A stretch of DNA of 10,913 nt, taken from assembly GCA_003024985.2 (NCBI GenBank), contig PXIH01S0007769.1. One strand, 5' to 3'. Below the pieces are notes generated by a model that saw only the letters and a list, made by a program, of their open reading frames with translations, did no database searches and was not told where the DNA came from. The stretch comes from Euperipatoides rowelli (taxonomy: Eukaryota > Onychophora > Udeonychophora > Euonychophora > Peripatopsidae). The translations under genes and the position numbers were made by a program. Positions 1 to 8,136 of the stretch are shown one piece after another. Each line of letters opens with the position of its first letter. Position 1 is the stretch's first letter.

Positions 1-47
1 ATCATTATCATTATCCTTATCATTATTATTATTGTTGTTGTTGTTAA
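1..47. repeat. ATT/ATC then GTT trinucleotide microsatellite
   Basis: An imperfect run of ATC/ATT triplets passes into four GTT triplets. It is a simple sequence repeat at the window edge, so its full length is unknown. Confidence 0.9.
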
Positions 48-543
48 TGCTTAAATAACACAATATAAAATTTATAATAAAGTAACCTACAATGACTAAA
101 ACAGAAAAGTAATAACATAATACTCAATAATATTAAATCTTGAATACATATTTAAAAAAAAATTGATTGCCATTTGACTCATCAGTTATAATTTTATCAT
201 CATTTGTATCAGAATTATTGTTGCATAAAGCACACTGACTATTCTATTATGATCAAGTATTTTGCTATTAAGGATCTTTCACAAAGAAACCACACGTGAA
301 AGGCTAACTTATAATTTGCCTATGAAATGAAATGATTACATCATCAGATTGACTAACACATCTGAATGAGAATGTTTTATGCTAGATAGGTCTAACAATA
401 ACTCAATTGTCGATGGATGCACACGCTGCATGTAAACTCCTGGTGCGGTCACTCTATCAGTCTAAGCTAAGCCAACACCTGAGCTTAGCTGTCATGTTTA
501 CTTTACATCAAGTCCAAACTCACTGCATGCAAATTATCCAGTG
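48..543. other. Gene-free AT-rich stretch with two small hairpins
   Basis: No convincing gene is seen. A 7-bp perfect stem pairs CTTTCAC (276-282) with GTGAAAG (296-302). A second, 8-bp stem pairs AGCTAAGC (465-472) with GCTTAGCT (483-490) across a 10-base loop. Sequence from about 380 to 545 is less AT-rich than its surroundings. A frame on the plus strand stays open from 386, with an ATG at 413 and a stop at 542-544 (43 codons), but it has no recognisable motif or splice context, so I do not call it a gene. Confidence 0.5.
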
Positions 544-640
544 ACACAGTTATGTGTTCATAGCCATAATACCATGATCACCATTGACAATGACATGATA
601 CACAGTTATGTGTTCATAGCCATAATACCATGATCACCAT
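544..640. repeat. 56-bp tandem duplication
   Basis: A 41-base segment starting ACACAGTTATGTGTTCATAG occurs at 544-584 and again, identical, at 600-640. The period is 56 bp. The second copy lacks the 15-base spacer that ends the first. Perfect identity suggests a recent local duplication or an assembly duplication. Confidence 0.9.
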
Positions 641-1155
641 GTCATTTTCTATTTTCAAAATAATAAAACCTTGGTTTTAGTTAGATTAATAAAATAGAAA
701 CAATTTAATTTGTTGTTTTTGTGGCCCTTTGGTCATCTGTGGCCCAACGTATGCACCTTCCCTGACTGTGCATTAAATACCTGAGGGACAGTTTGATTTT
801 AATCCCCCAACCCACTCCAACTAACTTTACACAAACTTATGACAAATCAAAATTTGTATTTGCAATGAATAATGGGGTCACTTAACCCTCCTCACTATCA
901 TACTGAATGCCATCCCATTATAATTTTATATAATTTTAACAGGGTTACATAACTTACTCTGCATGGCATGCTCCAGTCAATTGTTCCCTCTAACTCCTAT
1001 ATTCATTCAGTACATAAAATATCAAGTCTAAACTAGTAGGCTATTAAGTCTATTGAAGGAAAGTAATAAGAAATAAAATAAAGAACTGTAATATTGAATT
1101 AAGGAGCCATCATATTTAAATAAGGATCTATTACTAGAACTATGCTTAACCTTCG
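641..1155. other. Gene-free stretch, nothing assigned
   Basis: Stops are frequent on both strands. There is a moderately GC-rich patch around 720-900 with C-rich and G-rich words, but no open frame, RNA gene or inverted repeat that I can support. Confidence 0.5.
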
Positions 1156-1371
1156 AGCGATCATGCTGTCGTAAATTTTACGACTGATCCAATTTTTTAT
1201 AAAATGTGTGTATGTGTATAGTCTTTTTGGTTTATCTATGCCTTCTATTCCTAAAACTAACCCCCCACCACTACAATATTGGTAGGTTTTAACCATACAC
1301 ATAGCTCATTTTTTAGAATTCTTTGTAAAAATGCGTGCAGACATAAAATTTTACGACACACAAATATCGCT
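1156..1371. mobile_element. Candidate 216-bp MITE with TIRs
   Basis: The left end (1156-1180) reads AGCGATCATGCTGTCGTAAA and onward. The reverse complement of the right end (1344-1371) reads AGCGATATTTGTGTGTCGTA and onward. Both then run through AAATTTTA, so the ends form imperfect inverted repeats of about 25-28 bp. The left end also contains a perfect 8+1+8 palindrome at 1168-1184 (GTCGTAAATTTTACGAC). The short size and absence of a transposase fit a miniature inverted-repeat transposable element. No clear target-site duplication is visible, so the superfamily is unknown. An open frame on the minus strand at 1099-1302 overlaps this element and the flank, and is probably meaningless. Confidence 0.5.
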
Positions 1372-1512
1372 GATGTAAGATTTTTTTCCCATATTATTAT
1401 TGTATAATGGAAAGAAAAGAACATCAGCTTCTATGAAATGCTATCAATATGATTTATTTACTACAAATGACACTCACAAACAGAAATACTTTGCTTAGAA
1501 TGTAGAAAAATG

Positions 1513-1600
1513 AATAATTCAGATTAGATAATATAATATACACGTAGACTATAATAGATTTATAGATATATGTATAATAATTCAGATTAGATAATATAAT
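1513..1600. repeat. 63-bp spaced direct repeat beside an N
   Basis: A 25-base segment starting AATAATTCAGATTAGATAAT occurs at 1513-1537 and again at 1576-1600, giving a period of 63 bp. The second copy is followed at once by an undetermined base at 1601. It may therefore be a real tandem duplication or an assembly artefact at a gap or merge point. Just downstream lies a perfect 8+1+8 palindrome at 1641-1657 (AGTTGAAAATTTCAACT). Confidence 0.85.
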
Positions 1601-1740
1601 NATAATAATGATAATGTTTTAAATTAGTTCTAAAAGAATGAGTTGAAAATTTCAACTGACGCTTGTCTAATTAGCAATAATAAATTGTCTTATGAACCAT
1701 TTTTAAAATCGTTAAACGAGATGTTGAATGAAAGTAAAAA

Positions 1741-2031
1741 CAAGAGCCTAGAAATGGGGCTCAATTAGTGACATTTTAGTCACATGATCAAAGTAGATAG
1801 CAGCCTTATATTTTGTTTACAGTCCTAACCTTACTGTAACCCTGGTCCCTATCTCATACTATATATTAAACCCATTATGCCCCAATCCTATGATAATCTA
1901 GAGGTGAAATAATCCTTTTTTTTATCGATTTCGATAATTTTGACACGATTTCCATCAGCTCTCCCATAATGACGGAATTACATGCGCACATGTTAAATAT
2001 GTAGTAAAAGGTCACTAATTGGGCCCCATTT
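1741..2031 (-). mobile_element. MITE family A, copy 1
   Basis: Terminal inverted repeats are clear. The left end has AAATGGGGCTCAATTAGTGA (1752-1771). The reverse complement of the right end (2005-2031) has AAATGGGGCCCAATTAGTGA. The copy near 8803-9083 is homologous in the opposite orientation. The two share an exact 18-base core (here the reverse complement at 1816-1833), a GGATTATTTC block beside a TCTAGATTAT block, and the outer word GAGCCTAGAA. Size (about 290 bp), inverted ends and lack of coding capacity indicate a non-autonomous DNA transposon. The centre contains TTATCGATTTCGATAA, itself palindromic. No reliable target-site duplication is visible, so the superfamily is unassigned. Confidence 0.7.
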
Positions 2032-2375
2032 TTATCCCTTCCTGAGTATTACGTTGTTTATATTCTGGGATATTTTCAAGCTCGGTGCTAATTTCTAATT
2101 ATTTTTTCTTTTTTTTTTAGTTTTTTCATATTAATTATTACATGTGTTCTTTATTAAATTACTTTTATTACTAAAAAATCTCAAAAAAAGTAAAACAATT
2201 GAAATTCAATTCAATTAAATGTTTGTTTGAAAAAAAAAAATTATTTAGCAATACCTGCCCCCAGAGTTTAATAAAATAAGATTTTTTTTTCTTCATGATT
2301 TACGATACTGTAGCACTATTTTATTATAATTTTGTCAATTCAGATCCGCTATTTATTATCTTATAAAATTTTTTT

Positions 2376-2411
2376 GTAGAGATTATACAAACACTATTGT
2401 ATAATCTCTAC
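2376..2411. repeat. Perfect 14-bp stem hairpin
   Basis: GTAGAGATTATACA (2376-2389) is the exact reverse complement of TGTATAATCTCTAC (2398-2411), with an 8-base loop. It could be the core of a tiny foldback element. The stem is too short for a typical animal microRNA precursor. Confidence 0.85.
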
Positions 2412-2658
2412 TCTGTAGCAAACATTCTATTTTTCTTTTTCTTTTTTTAAGAGTGAGAGAAAACGAGAATCAGAATAGAAGCGATTTCTCATGCATATAC
2501 TATATGTTATAATTTTTAATCATTTGCATGATTCTAAGCTTATGGTAACAAATTAATATATAATTAAGAAAAAAAAATCTAAAATAGTTTTGAATTAACT
2601 TTTGGATGATTTTTGTTGTAAATGTGTAAATGTTATACTAAGGTAAACAGTTTGAGCC

Positions 2659-2702
2659 TTGCAATCACAATAGAGCAGGGGTGTGGTCTAAATCTCACAC
2701 CC
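2659..2702 (+). repeat. Short dispersed repeat family B, copy 1
   Basis: TTGCAATCA (2659-2667) is followed 12 bases later by GGTGTGG (2680-2686). The same two words occur in the same order and with similar spacing on the minus strand at 7640-7615. This copy also forms a hairpin, GGGTGTG (2679-2685) with CACACCC (2696-2702). It may be a fragment of a SINE or foldback element; homology is suggested rather than proven. Confidence 0.35.
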
Positions 2703-3014
2703 AGCATTTATTTTGGTCACATGACTAAAAACACCATCATTTTCTTTTTTTATTCATTTCTTCGATATAAACAATAAACAAAAATAATAATTAAGTTACC
2801 GTAGGTTAGATTTATTTTTATATATGAATTTCTATTATTTAATGAATAGTCTATTAAATTTCTCAAATCCGTTAAAAAATTAATCTATTAACTAGATAGC
2901 TAACTTTTTTTTTAGAAAAAATTACTGTTCGCAGATTTACTTGCTCCCTAAATAAACTTTCTTAAGATCATCTTATTTAATTATTTACTTTGATTTTTTT
3001 TTTTTAATATCTTG

Positions 3015-3138
3015 CTTAAAGGTCAAATGTAACAGATTTTTTAAATTTTTTATTATTATTGAATTTTAAAGATAATTACTATAAAAAAAATTTCCACTGG
3101 AAAAAAAAAATTTAAAATGCATAAAAAAAAAGTTATTT
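3015..3138 (+). repeat. 124-bp dispersed repeat family C, copy 1
   Basis: Starts CTTAAAGGTCAAATGTAAC (3015-3033). This 19-mer is repeated exactly at 5475-5493 (inverted) and 10881-10899 (same orientation). Similarity to the 5371-5493 copy continues for about 124 bases, through AAATTTCCACTGG and ending at AGTTATTT (3131-3138). A loosely matching inverted copy of the end, AAAGGGTCAAAT on the minus strand at 3420-3409, could be the far end of a roughly 405-bp element. That pairing is weak. Confidence 0.7.
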
Positions 3139-4359
3139 AAAAATAAAATTTAATAAATATTTGTGCATAGGTCAGAGGTGATATAGACGATCCTTTGGTT
3201 CTGAGAGTAATTTGTGATGTCATCAGGAGTAAACATTAGCAAGCTATATGAGTTATCTTTCAAAGCATAGAACCAATGCACATTAGTAAGGGATTGTAAA
3301 AGTCAATTCTTTCTGTTTATTTTTTATAACTCGATTACTTAATTTAACTCATTACGAATAATGAAGATATTTTAATTATACAATTTCAAAAGTAATAATT
3401 CCTTACCAATTTGACCCTTTGGAAGGGGAGGATAGTACCGGACATCATCTTCTGATGGGACAGTAATTATGGATGAGACACACCCACAGACTGTTATTTT
3501 TATATACAATCATATTTATAAATTAATTAAACATTTAAAAATAATGAATATCAGTATAAAGCTTTAATTATTTGTATACGGTGAATATAAATACATTATT
3601 ATTTAATAAATTGTTGAATATCTCATAACGTAATTGTGTGTGTGTGTGATGAAGTCTTCAATTTTCCTACAGTAATAGAAAGCTAGAAAAATAATGAAAT
3701 ACAACTTATTACTGATAGTATCTTACTGTAGAGTAGCGCCATCTATTATAAGCTATTCATCCCAGGCCTTTCTTATTAATTTACATCTTCGTTTAGTCTG
3801 CCAATATTATTATTATGAACAAAATTAAAGTACAACGTGAAATAAAATAAAGATACTAAGCCTAATACAATAATAATAGGATACGGCTGATCTGTGTTTG
3901 TCAAAAAAATTATAGTTTCATGGCAATAAAAAAAAAAACATATAGATCACTTGACATAATTAACAAAAAAAAAAAAAAAAAACCCTCTGAATTATAATTA
4001 GTTTCTGGCTTTCTGCTGCAGTAGCCAAATAGTTTCGTAAATCAATAATTAATCAAACTAAAGAGAGTTAATAAAAATAAAATTATGCAGTTAGTATAAT
4101 CATAAATTTTCATAATTTGCCTTTGTTATTTTTTAAAATCATAAAATCTTTGACCCTACCGTTCTGTTGTTGGTTCACTATATTAGCTGAGAGCAAAAGC
4201 TTAATACACACTATTTTTCAACATTTTTAAAGATGTAAAATCAAAATATAAATTCTTTATTGGAGATAAAGAATATTAAAAAAATTATTTAAACATGAAA
4301 TGTAAATGAAATAATATGACCAAAATTATTATAGAATGTTTTATTGCACTATATAGCCT
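3139..4359. other. Gene-free AT-rich stretch with simple repeats
   Basis: Contains a (TG)7 microsatellite at 3635-3648 and an 18-A tract at 3965-3982. The segment 3170-3300 is of somewhat higher complexity and may belong to the element starting at 3015. The A tract could be the tail of an old retroposon, but I see no matching element body. No open frame is worth calling. Confidence 0.5.
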
Positions 4360-4574
4360 ATCCTTTATATAAAAGAAGTTTGTTTGTTTGTTTGTTTGTA
4401 CAGTGAATATCTTCCACATCTCTCAAGATAAATCTGCCAAAATTTGCATAGGTATTTAATATCGAAAAACTAAGATATTAAAACCAAATGCACATTTTTA
4501 AAGTGCAATAAATATAAAATAAAATCACGAAGTATATAAGTACTGCCTATCTTCCGTGCAGGCAGGCCATTAGT
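4360..4574 (+). mobile_element. Decayed Helitron-like non-autonomous element
   Basis: A (TTTG)5 tract at 4378-4398 follows a TATATAAAAGAAG leader. After it comes AAATTTGCATAGGTATTTA, the order seen in a common invertebrate repeat type (leader, GTTT microsatellite, an AAATTTG..AGGTATT block). At the far end a 6-bp perfect stem, CTGCCT (4543-4548) with AGGCAG (4560-4565), is followed 4 bases later by TTAG (4570-4573). Helitrons end in a short hairpin followed by CTRR, so TTAG would be a decayed CTAG. The 5' end is placed at the TC in TCCTTTATATAAAAG and is uncertain. There is no coding capacity. Recognition is from memory of the repeat style, not from an alignment. Confidence 0.4.
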
Positions 4575-5370
4575 ACGATCAGTAGTTAGTTTCTTAAAAC
4601 TGCAACTTTTTACATTAAACAGTATGGGCAATCTTATTATGTCTTTACTGTTTGGGATTAAATCTTTAATATTGGGGATAAAGATAGAGATAAAAACATT
4701 AGATCAAAATGAATTAATCAAACAATTGCATTTTGGAAGTGAAAGTATAACTTTAGAATAAATCGATAAGTATATAAAAATGTCATTGGAATCACATTAA
4801 CAGGTCAGTTTCTAGCTTCTTTAAAATATTAATTAGGCCTACAGTAAGCCATTATTTTCGTATTTTTATGGATTTTTCAAGAAGTATTCTATGTAAAATT
4901 ATTTTCTATTCTTATTGTATGATGATTAAAGTATGATTTATAATTTATGTACTCGATTAAATTTATTATGAAGAACCTATGTTATATAATGCATTGTATA
5001 ATGTAAATATTTAATTAAAAAAAATAAATTAAAATAATGACGAGCATCTATCAACCAGCATTCATGTTGCAAATATGCAGGTTAGATTTTATTCATTAAT
5101 AAAAGATTTAAGCAAGATGCTTACACAGTTTAATTCAAACAGTTAATACAAACAAAATTATAGATTACTGCTACTGTATATTGAAATTTAGACATACAAA
5201 ATAATAATAGATCAAAAGGTATGCAACTAATTATTGCCAATGCAGCAATATGCTGATTCTTAATTTATATTTTTTAATTTTATCTTGTATCATTTTTATT
5301 TATANGTACAGTTGACAATGTTGTTTTAAGAGTGAGGAGCTAAAGACAATTATTTTAAAAATTGAATTGT
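4575..5370. other. Gene-free AT-rich stretch, nothing assigned
   Basis: No open frame of interest, no strong inverted repeat and no RNA gene seen. One undetermined base lies at 5305. Confidence 0.6.
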
Positions 5371-5493
5371 AAATAACTTTTTTTTTTTAATTTTTTTTTT
5401 TCTTTTTTCTGGTGGAAAATTTTTTTTAGTAAAATTCATTAAAAATCAATAATTAAAAAAAATTTAAAAAATCCGTTACATTTGACCTTTAAG
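5371..5493 (-). repeat. 124-bp dispersed repeat family C, copy 2 (inverted)
   Basis: Reverse complement of the 3015-3138 repeat. The exact 19-mer GTTACATTTGACCTTTAAG is at 5475-5493, and similarity runs back through CTGGTGGAAAATTTTTTTT to AAATAACTTT at 5371. The two copies differ by scattered substitutions and homopolymer length. As the copies face each other 2.48 kb apart, they could be long terminal inverted repeats of one element (3015-5493). Separate insertions of a short repeat are simpler, given the third copy at 10881. Confidence 0.7.
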
Positions 5494-5624
5494 TTTATAA
5501 AATATAATATAGCCTAAATTATATTAGAAAAGCAATCCATTCCAAACGTATAGCTCATATATTATAAGCGTATAACATTGAATTATTAAATTATTCATTA
5601 TAATTTTTACGTTTTAAAATATTT

Positions 5625-5737
5625 GGTAGGACTAGGCCGACTAGCAAGGTCATAGGAGGGCGGGTCGGTTAACGGTCGGATAACTGGTTAGTAACAGGTT
5701 AACCGGCTAGAAAAATAATTACTTTTGCTCATCCCTA
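5625..5737 (-). mobile_element. Possible hAT-type transposon end
   Basis: On the minus strand the segment begins TAGGGATGAGCAAAAGTAAT (from 5737 inward). It continues into repeated GGTTAACC-type words, with CGGTTAAC on the plus strand at about 5667-5674 and GTTAACCG at 5698-5705 able to pair. hAT elements often start with YAGGG..G.GCA and carry GGTTAACC repeats just inside. The segment is GC-richer than its flanks, which fits an insertion. No opposite end or target duplication was found, so this is a partial element at best. Confidence 0.3.
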
Positions 5738-5749
5738 TTATAAATTAGC

Positions 5750-5904
5750 ATCTTCCAGGAGCTATGCCTCTGGACCTCATTCTGTGCCTTCAGCACCCCC
5801 AAAACCCCAGATCATAAGCAGAATCCTCCATAAACAACACTCACCAGCCACCACAAAAAAAAAAAAAAAAAAAAAAAACATTTTACTGGGGGGAGGGGGG
5901 GAGG
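5750..5904. repeat. GC-richer segment with A24 tail and G-run
   Basis: About 105 bases of higher-GC sequence (CCTCTGGACC, CAGCACCCCC) are followed by 24 A residues (5855-5878), then by a run of six G, A, seven G, A, two G (5888-5904). A GC-rich body with an A tail is what a retroposed fragment would look like, but no flanking duplication is visible. The G-run could form a quadruplex. The CTCTGGACC..CAGCACCCCC wording resembles dispersed repeats in marine invertebrates; this is an impression only. Confidence 0.35.
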
Positions 5905-6339
5905 CTTCTAATCAAATTTGTTTCAGGTCCATTTTAAGCCCTGGATGATAATATGTATCGTTTCTATTGCATAAAGGTTTGTAAAAATATGCAATCCTGA
6001 ATCATTTGTCACATCAGATTCAACAAACATGGAAATATTAAAAATGAAATACAAAAGTGTGCAGTTGAACACTAAAGGGTTAATGAATTAATGTCATTAA
6101 TGCTTTAAACATTATAGGTCAAAGTAAATTAAAACAATAATATATAAATAATAAACACTTATATTAAATGATGTGTTTGTTCATTTATTTGCTAATATAA
6201 TTATTAGCAGTTATTAAATCCGTGCCAGTTTTAATAAGAAAGAAATCTATTTCTTTTCTTTTTTTTTTTATTATTATAACTGCTGAAAGGTTAAGCTCAA
6301 GACTTCATTTTAAAAGACTTACAGATAAAAAAAATACCC
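5905..6339. other. Gene-free AT-rich stretch, nothing assigned
   Basis: Only AT-rich sequence, including a pyrimidine tract near 6250-6275. No open frame, RNA or mobile element can be supported. Confidence 0.6.
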
Positions 6340-6830
6340 TGGATGAATGAAATATGGCCGTGTGATGTCAGGAAATGAAATTTCATCTGCTCCAGCAACA
6401 TAAGAGAGAAAGAAATCAACCACTCTCAGGTGAAAGGTTAGAACAATAGAGAGCTGCTCGGTGCCTAGAGGACAAACTAGCAGAAGTTTTCCACCGAGGT
6501 CTAACCTTGATGCACATCCATTGTCTTAACTGTAGCTATCATCTCTGATTGATATTTAACTTTCTAATACCAAGCTCTTAATAGAGATGTTTCTCTGAGA
6601 AAAGAACTTAACCTCAGCATCAGTCGGCACTGCACTATTGTCTCACATGTCAGCCACAGATTCATAATAATAGGAACATTTACTGTAAATGGTATCTTTC
6701 GAGGCCGATTATCTGTCAGCTGTGGAGATGAAAGTTTTTTTTTTCTTTCTTTCCATTTTCTCGTTATTGTTTTATTATGCGTGACAGCTTTTCAATTATC
6801 TGTCTGTGTCGTTTTTTTTTATAACAAATA
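6340..6830. promoter_or_regulatory. Candidate conserved non-coding element
   Basis: This is the longest stretch with balanced base composition and few homopolymers until 6735, yet stops occur in all frames, so it is not an exon. It contains words matching known developmental factor sites: two Sox-like sites (AACAATAG 6442-6449, CCATTGTC 6518-6525), a Pbx/Hox-like TGATTGAT (6546-6553), Meis-like CTGTCA (6713-6718) and TGACAG (6782-6787), and an E-box CAGCTG (6717-6722). ATTATCTGTC occurs twice, at 6708-6717 and 6795-6804. Such short words also arise by chance. The call rests mainly on sequence complexity; it could equally be an old unique or repeat-derived sequence. Confidence 0.3.
6434..6508. 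other. Nested inverted repeats, possible structured RNA or cruciform
   Basis: AAGGTTAGA (6434-6442) is the exact reverse complement of TCTAACCTT (6500-6508). Nested inside, CTCGGTG (6457-6463) is the exact reverse complement of CACCGAG (6492-6498). On the right the two arms are one base apart; on the left they are 14 bases apart. Together they could form a 16-bp stem with one asymmetric bulge and a 28-base apical loop. A competing pairing, CTGCT (6454-6458) with AGCAG (6479-6483), would make a pseudoknot-like alternative. I recognise no RNA family. Confidence 0.4.
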
Positions 6831-7490
6831 TTGACATTTTCATCCAATTGTATAAATCTTTTTATTATTAAATGATTGTTTTTTTTTTGTATGCTTTTTT
6901 TTTTCTCTGTTTCTTTTTCATTTCACATCATTTTCTTTTTAAACAATCTAATAAATTTTTCTATGAACTAAATTACAGTGAATTAATGAACAGATGTGAA
7001 CATATAAATGGATAGGATTGTAGGATATTTTTTTTTAATAAACTGATTTCTTTTCCAACAGAATTAATACTGTATATACAATGCAATGGGTATATAAAAT
7101 GTTTAACACGAATAGATACAGAATATTAAGTTTTATCAAAGATTAAAAATGGTAATATTAAAATGTAATAGAAGATAAAATAAGAGGGGGAAAGTGGTTT
7201 GTATATTTTAAGAATAACTCAATAATGATATAATATGTATAGTCAGTTAGATTAATGTTGAGTGTCACTTGAAATCTGGGCTTCTGTAAACATTGACTCA
7301 AAATACAATTGTCATAAATAGACTACCTAGCCACTTATTTGTGAAATTCTATAGATCAATGGTAAATAAACTGTATATGTGTGTGTATGTATATAGTGCA
7401 TAACATCAGAATCTGGCAATTCTCTGTATTAAAAAGAAGAGCTGAAGATAGAAATCTATGATGGTCCATGAATGGAAATCCCCGCCTCAA
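6831..7490. other. Gene-free T-rich and AT-rich stretch
   Basis: Long T runs to about 6950, then ordinary AT-rich sequence with a short TG-rich microsatellite around 7375-7392. A minus-strand frame of about 66 codons without a motif crosses 7340-7560; I regard it as chance. Confidence 0.5.
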
Positions 7491-7515
7491 AGAACACATC
7501 CAACGATGATGTTCT
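7491..7515. repeat. Near-perfect 10-bp hairpin
   Basis: AGAACACATC (7491-7500) pairs with GATG (7505-7508) and TGTTCT (7510-7515), with one bulged A and the 4-base loop CAAC. It lies directly upstream of the transposon-end-like sequence at 7523. Confidence 0.7.
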
Positions 7516-7522
7516 GTATTAT

Positions 7523-7538
7523 ACAGGGTGGGCCAAAA
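7523..7538 (+). mobile_element. Solitary transposon-end-like sequence
   Basis: ACAGGGTGGGCCAAAA follows TAT, so it may begin at a TA. ACAGGGTG..CCAAAA is a frequent terminal inverted repeat start in invertebrate DNA transposons. No inverted partner was found in the window, so this would be a broken or far-extended element. Confidence 0.3.
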
Positions 7539-7585
7539 TTCTCCATAATTAGGAAATTATTCTTTTCTTCTTCTTTTTACTTTCA

Positions 7586-7640
7586 ATGTGGTCTGGTGAG
7601 TGGGCCTTCAAGTCCCACACCACAGCCTACTTGATTGCAA
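7586..7640 (-). repeat. Short dispersed repeat family B, copy 2
   Basis: Read on the minus strand, TTGCAATCA (7640-7632) precedes GGTGTGG (7621-7615), as in the copy at 2659. The plus strand also has TGGTGAGTGGG (7594-7604) able to pair with CCCACACCA (7614-7622), across CCTTCAAGT. That arm and loop resemble a tRNA T-arm or pol III B box with two extra bases, so a tRNA-derived SINE fragment is possible. Confidence 0.3.
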
Positions 7641-7727
7641 TTTTTTTTTAATTTGTCTGGACGTTTTGTTGACTCTTATTTTAATGAGCTTTTTTTTTTT
7701 TTTTTTTGCTTTTGGGAGTACCAGGAA

Positions 7728-7772
7728 ATGCTAACGTATAGAAGCCTCCGTGAGGCTTCTATACGTTAGCAT
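7728..7772. repeat. 45-bp palindrome with 21-bp perfect arms
   Basis: The left arm (7728-7748) begins ATGCTAACGTATAGAAGCCT; the right arm (7752-7772) is its exact reverse complement; the loop is CGT. The right half, with loop and four bases of the left arm (7745-7770), recurs exactly at 8568-8593 in the same orientation. Taken as a transposon, 7730-8593 would be an 864-bp element with GCTAACGTATAGAAGCCTC ends and no coding capacity, the left terminus being folded back on itself. Alternatively these are two solo ends of a foldback family. Confidence 0.9.
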
Positions 7773-8136
7773 GTAAAGGAATGCATTTGAAATACAATTA
7801 TGTGCATATCACCAGATCAGTTAATGGGTCTCAAAGTAATATTTTACTTTTTGTATTGGTAAAATATTATTTATTATACCATTCAATAAAAAAAAAAATC
7901 TGTCATGAATTGACTTCTTACCCCCATGTATATATACATTTGAGTCTAATAACCGGCTGATTCAGTAATGATTCAATAATGTGGCAATTTTGACATGGAT
8001 TTGAATATGTTTAATTTTTCCATTTTTGAGTCTTTATAAGTGGCTGATGCGATAAACCAGTGATTTAATACAGTATGCAGTCTATATAAAATTACATGAT
8101 CAGAGCTTTGTCTTGTATAATGCAGAAACCTTACAA
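7773..8136. other. Gene-free AT-rich stretch
   Basis: No gene is seen. GCGATAAACCAGTG at 8048-8061 resembles, in inverted form, the TGGTTTATCAATGC that ends the hairpin-tipped element at 8137. It may be a further fragment or an internal inverted repeat. Confidence 0.4.

Larger units (their letters stand above)
2041..3014. other. Gene-free, very AT-rich stretch
   Basis: The stretch is dominated by T and A homopolymers, with stops in every frame. Apart from the hairpin at 2376-2411 and the small dispersed repeat at 2659-2702, listed separately, I see nothing in it. Confidence 0.6.

Noticed and set aside
413-544. 43-codon plus-strand frame starting at an ATG
   Set aside because: Short, no motif, no clear splice or promoter context; its stop lies at the start of the tandem duplication.
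544-640. CRISPR-like spaced repeats
   Set aside because: Only two copies, 15 bases between them, in a eukaryote-like sequence; a simple tandem duplication explains it.
1099-1302. Minus-strand open frame of 67 codons
   Set aside because: It overlaps the candidate MITE at 1156-1371, its sequence runs through the element's palindromic end, and it has no protein motif.
2376-2411. MicroRNA precursor
   Set aside because: The stem has only 14 bp and the flanks do not extend it; a typical animal precursor needs a stem of about 30 bp.
3965-3982. A18 tract as a retroposon tail
   Set aside because: No element body upstream and no flanking duplication; A-runs are common in this window.
7345-7560. Roughly 66-codon minus-strand frame across the transposon-end-like sequence
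   Set aside because: No recognisable domain and its 3' half is read from a TG-rich microsatellite.
7586-7622. tRNA gene
   Set aside because: Only a T-arm-like hairpin with an oversized loop; no D-arm, anticodon arm or acceptor stem could be found upstream.
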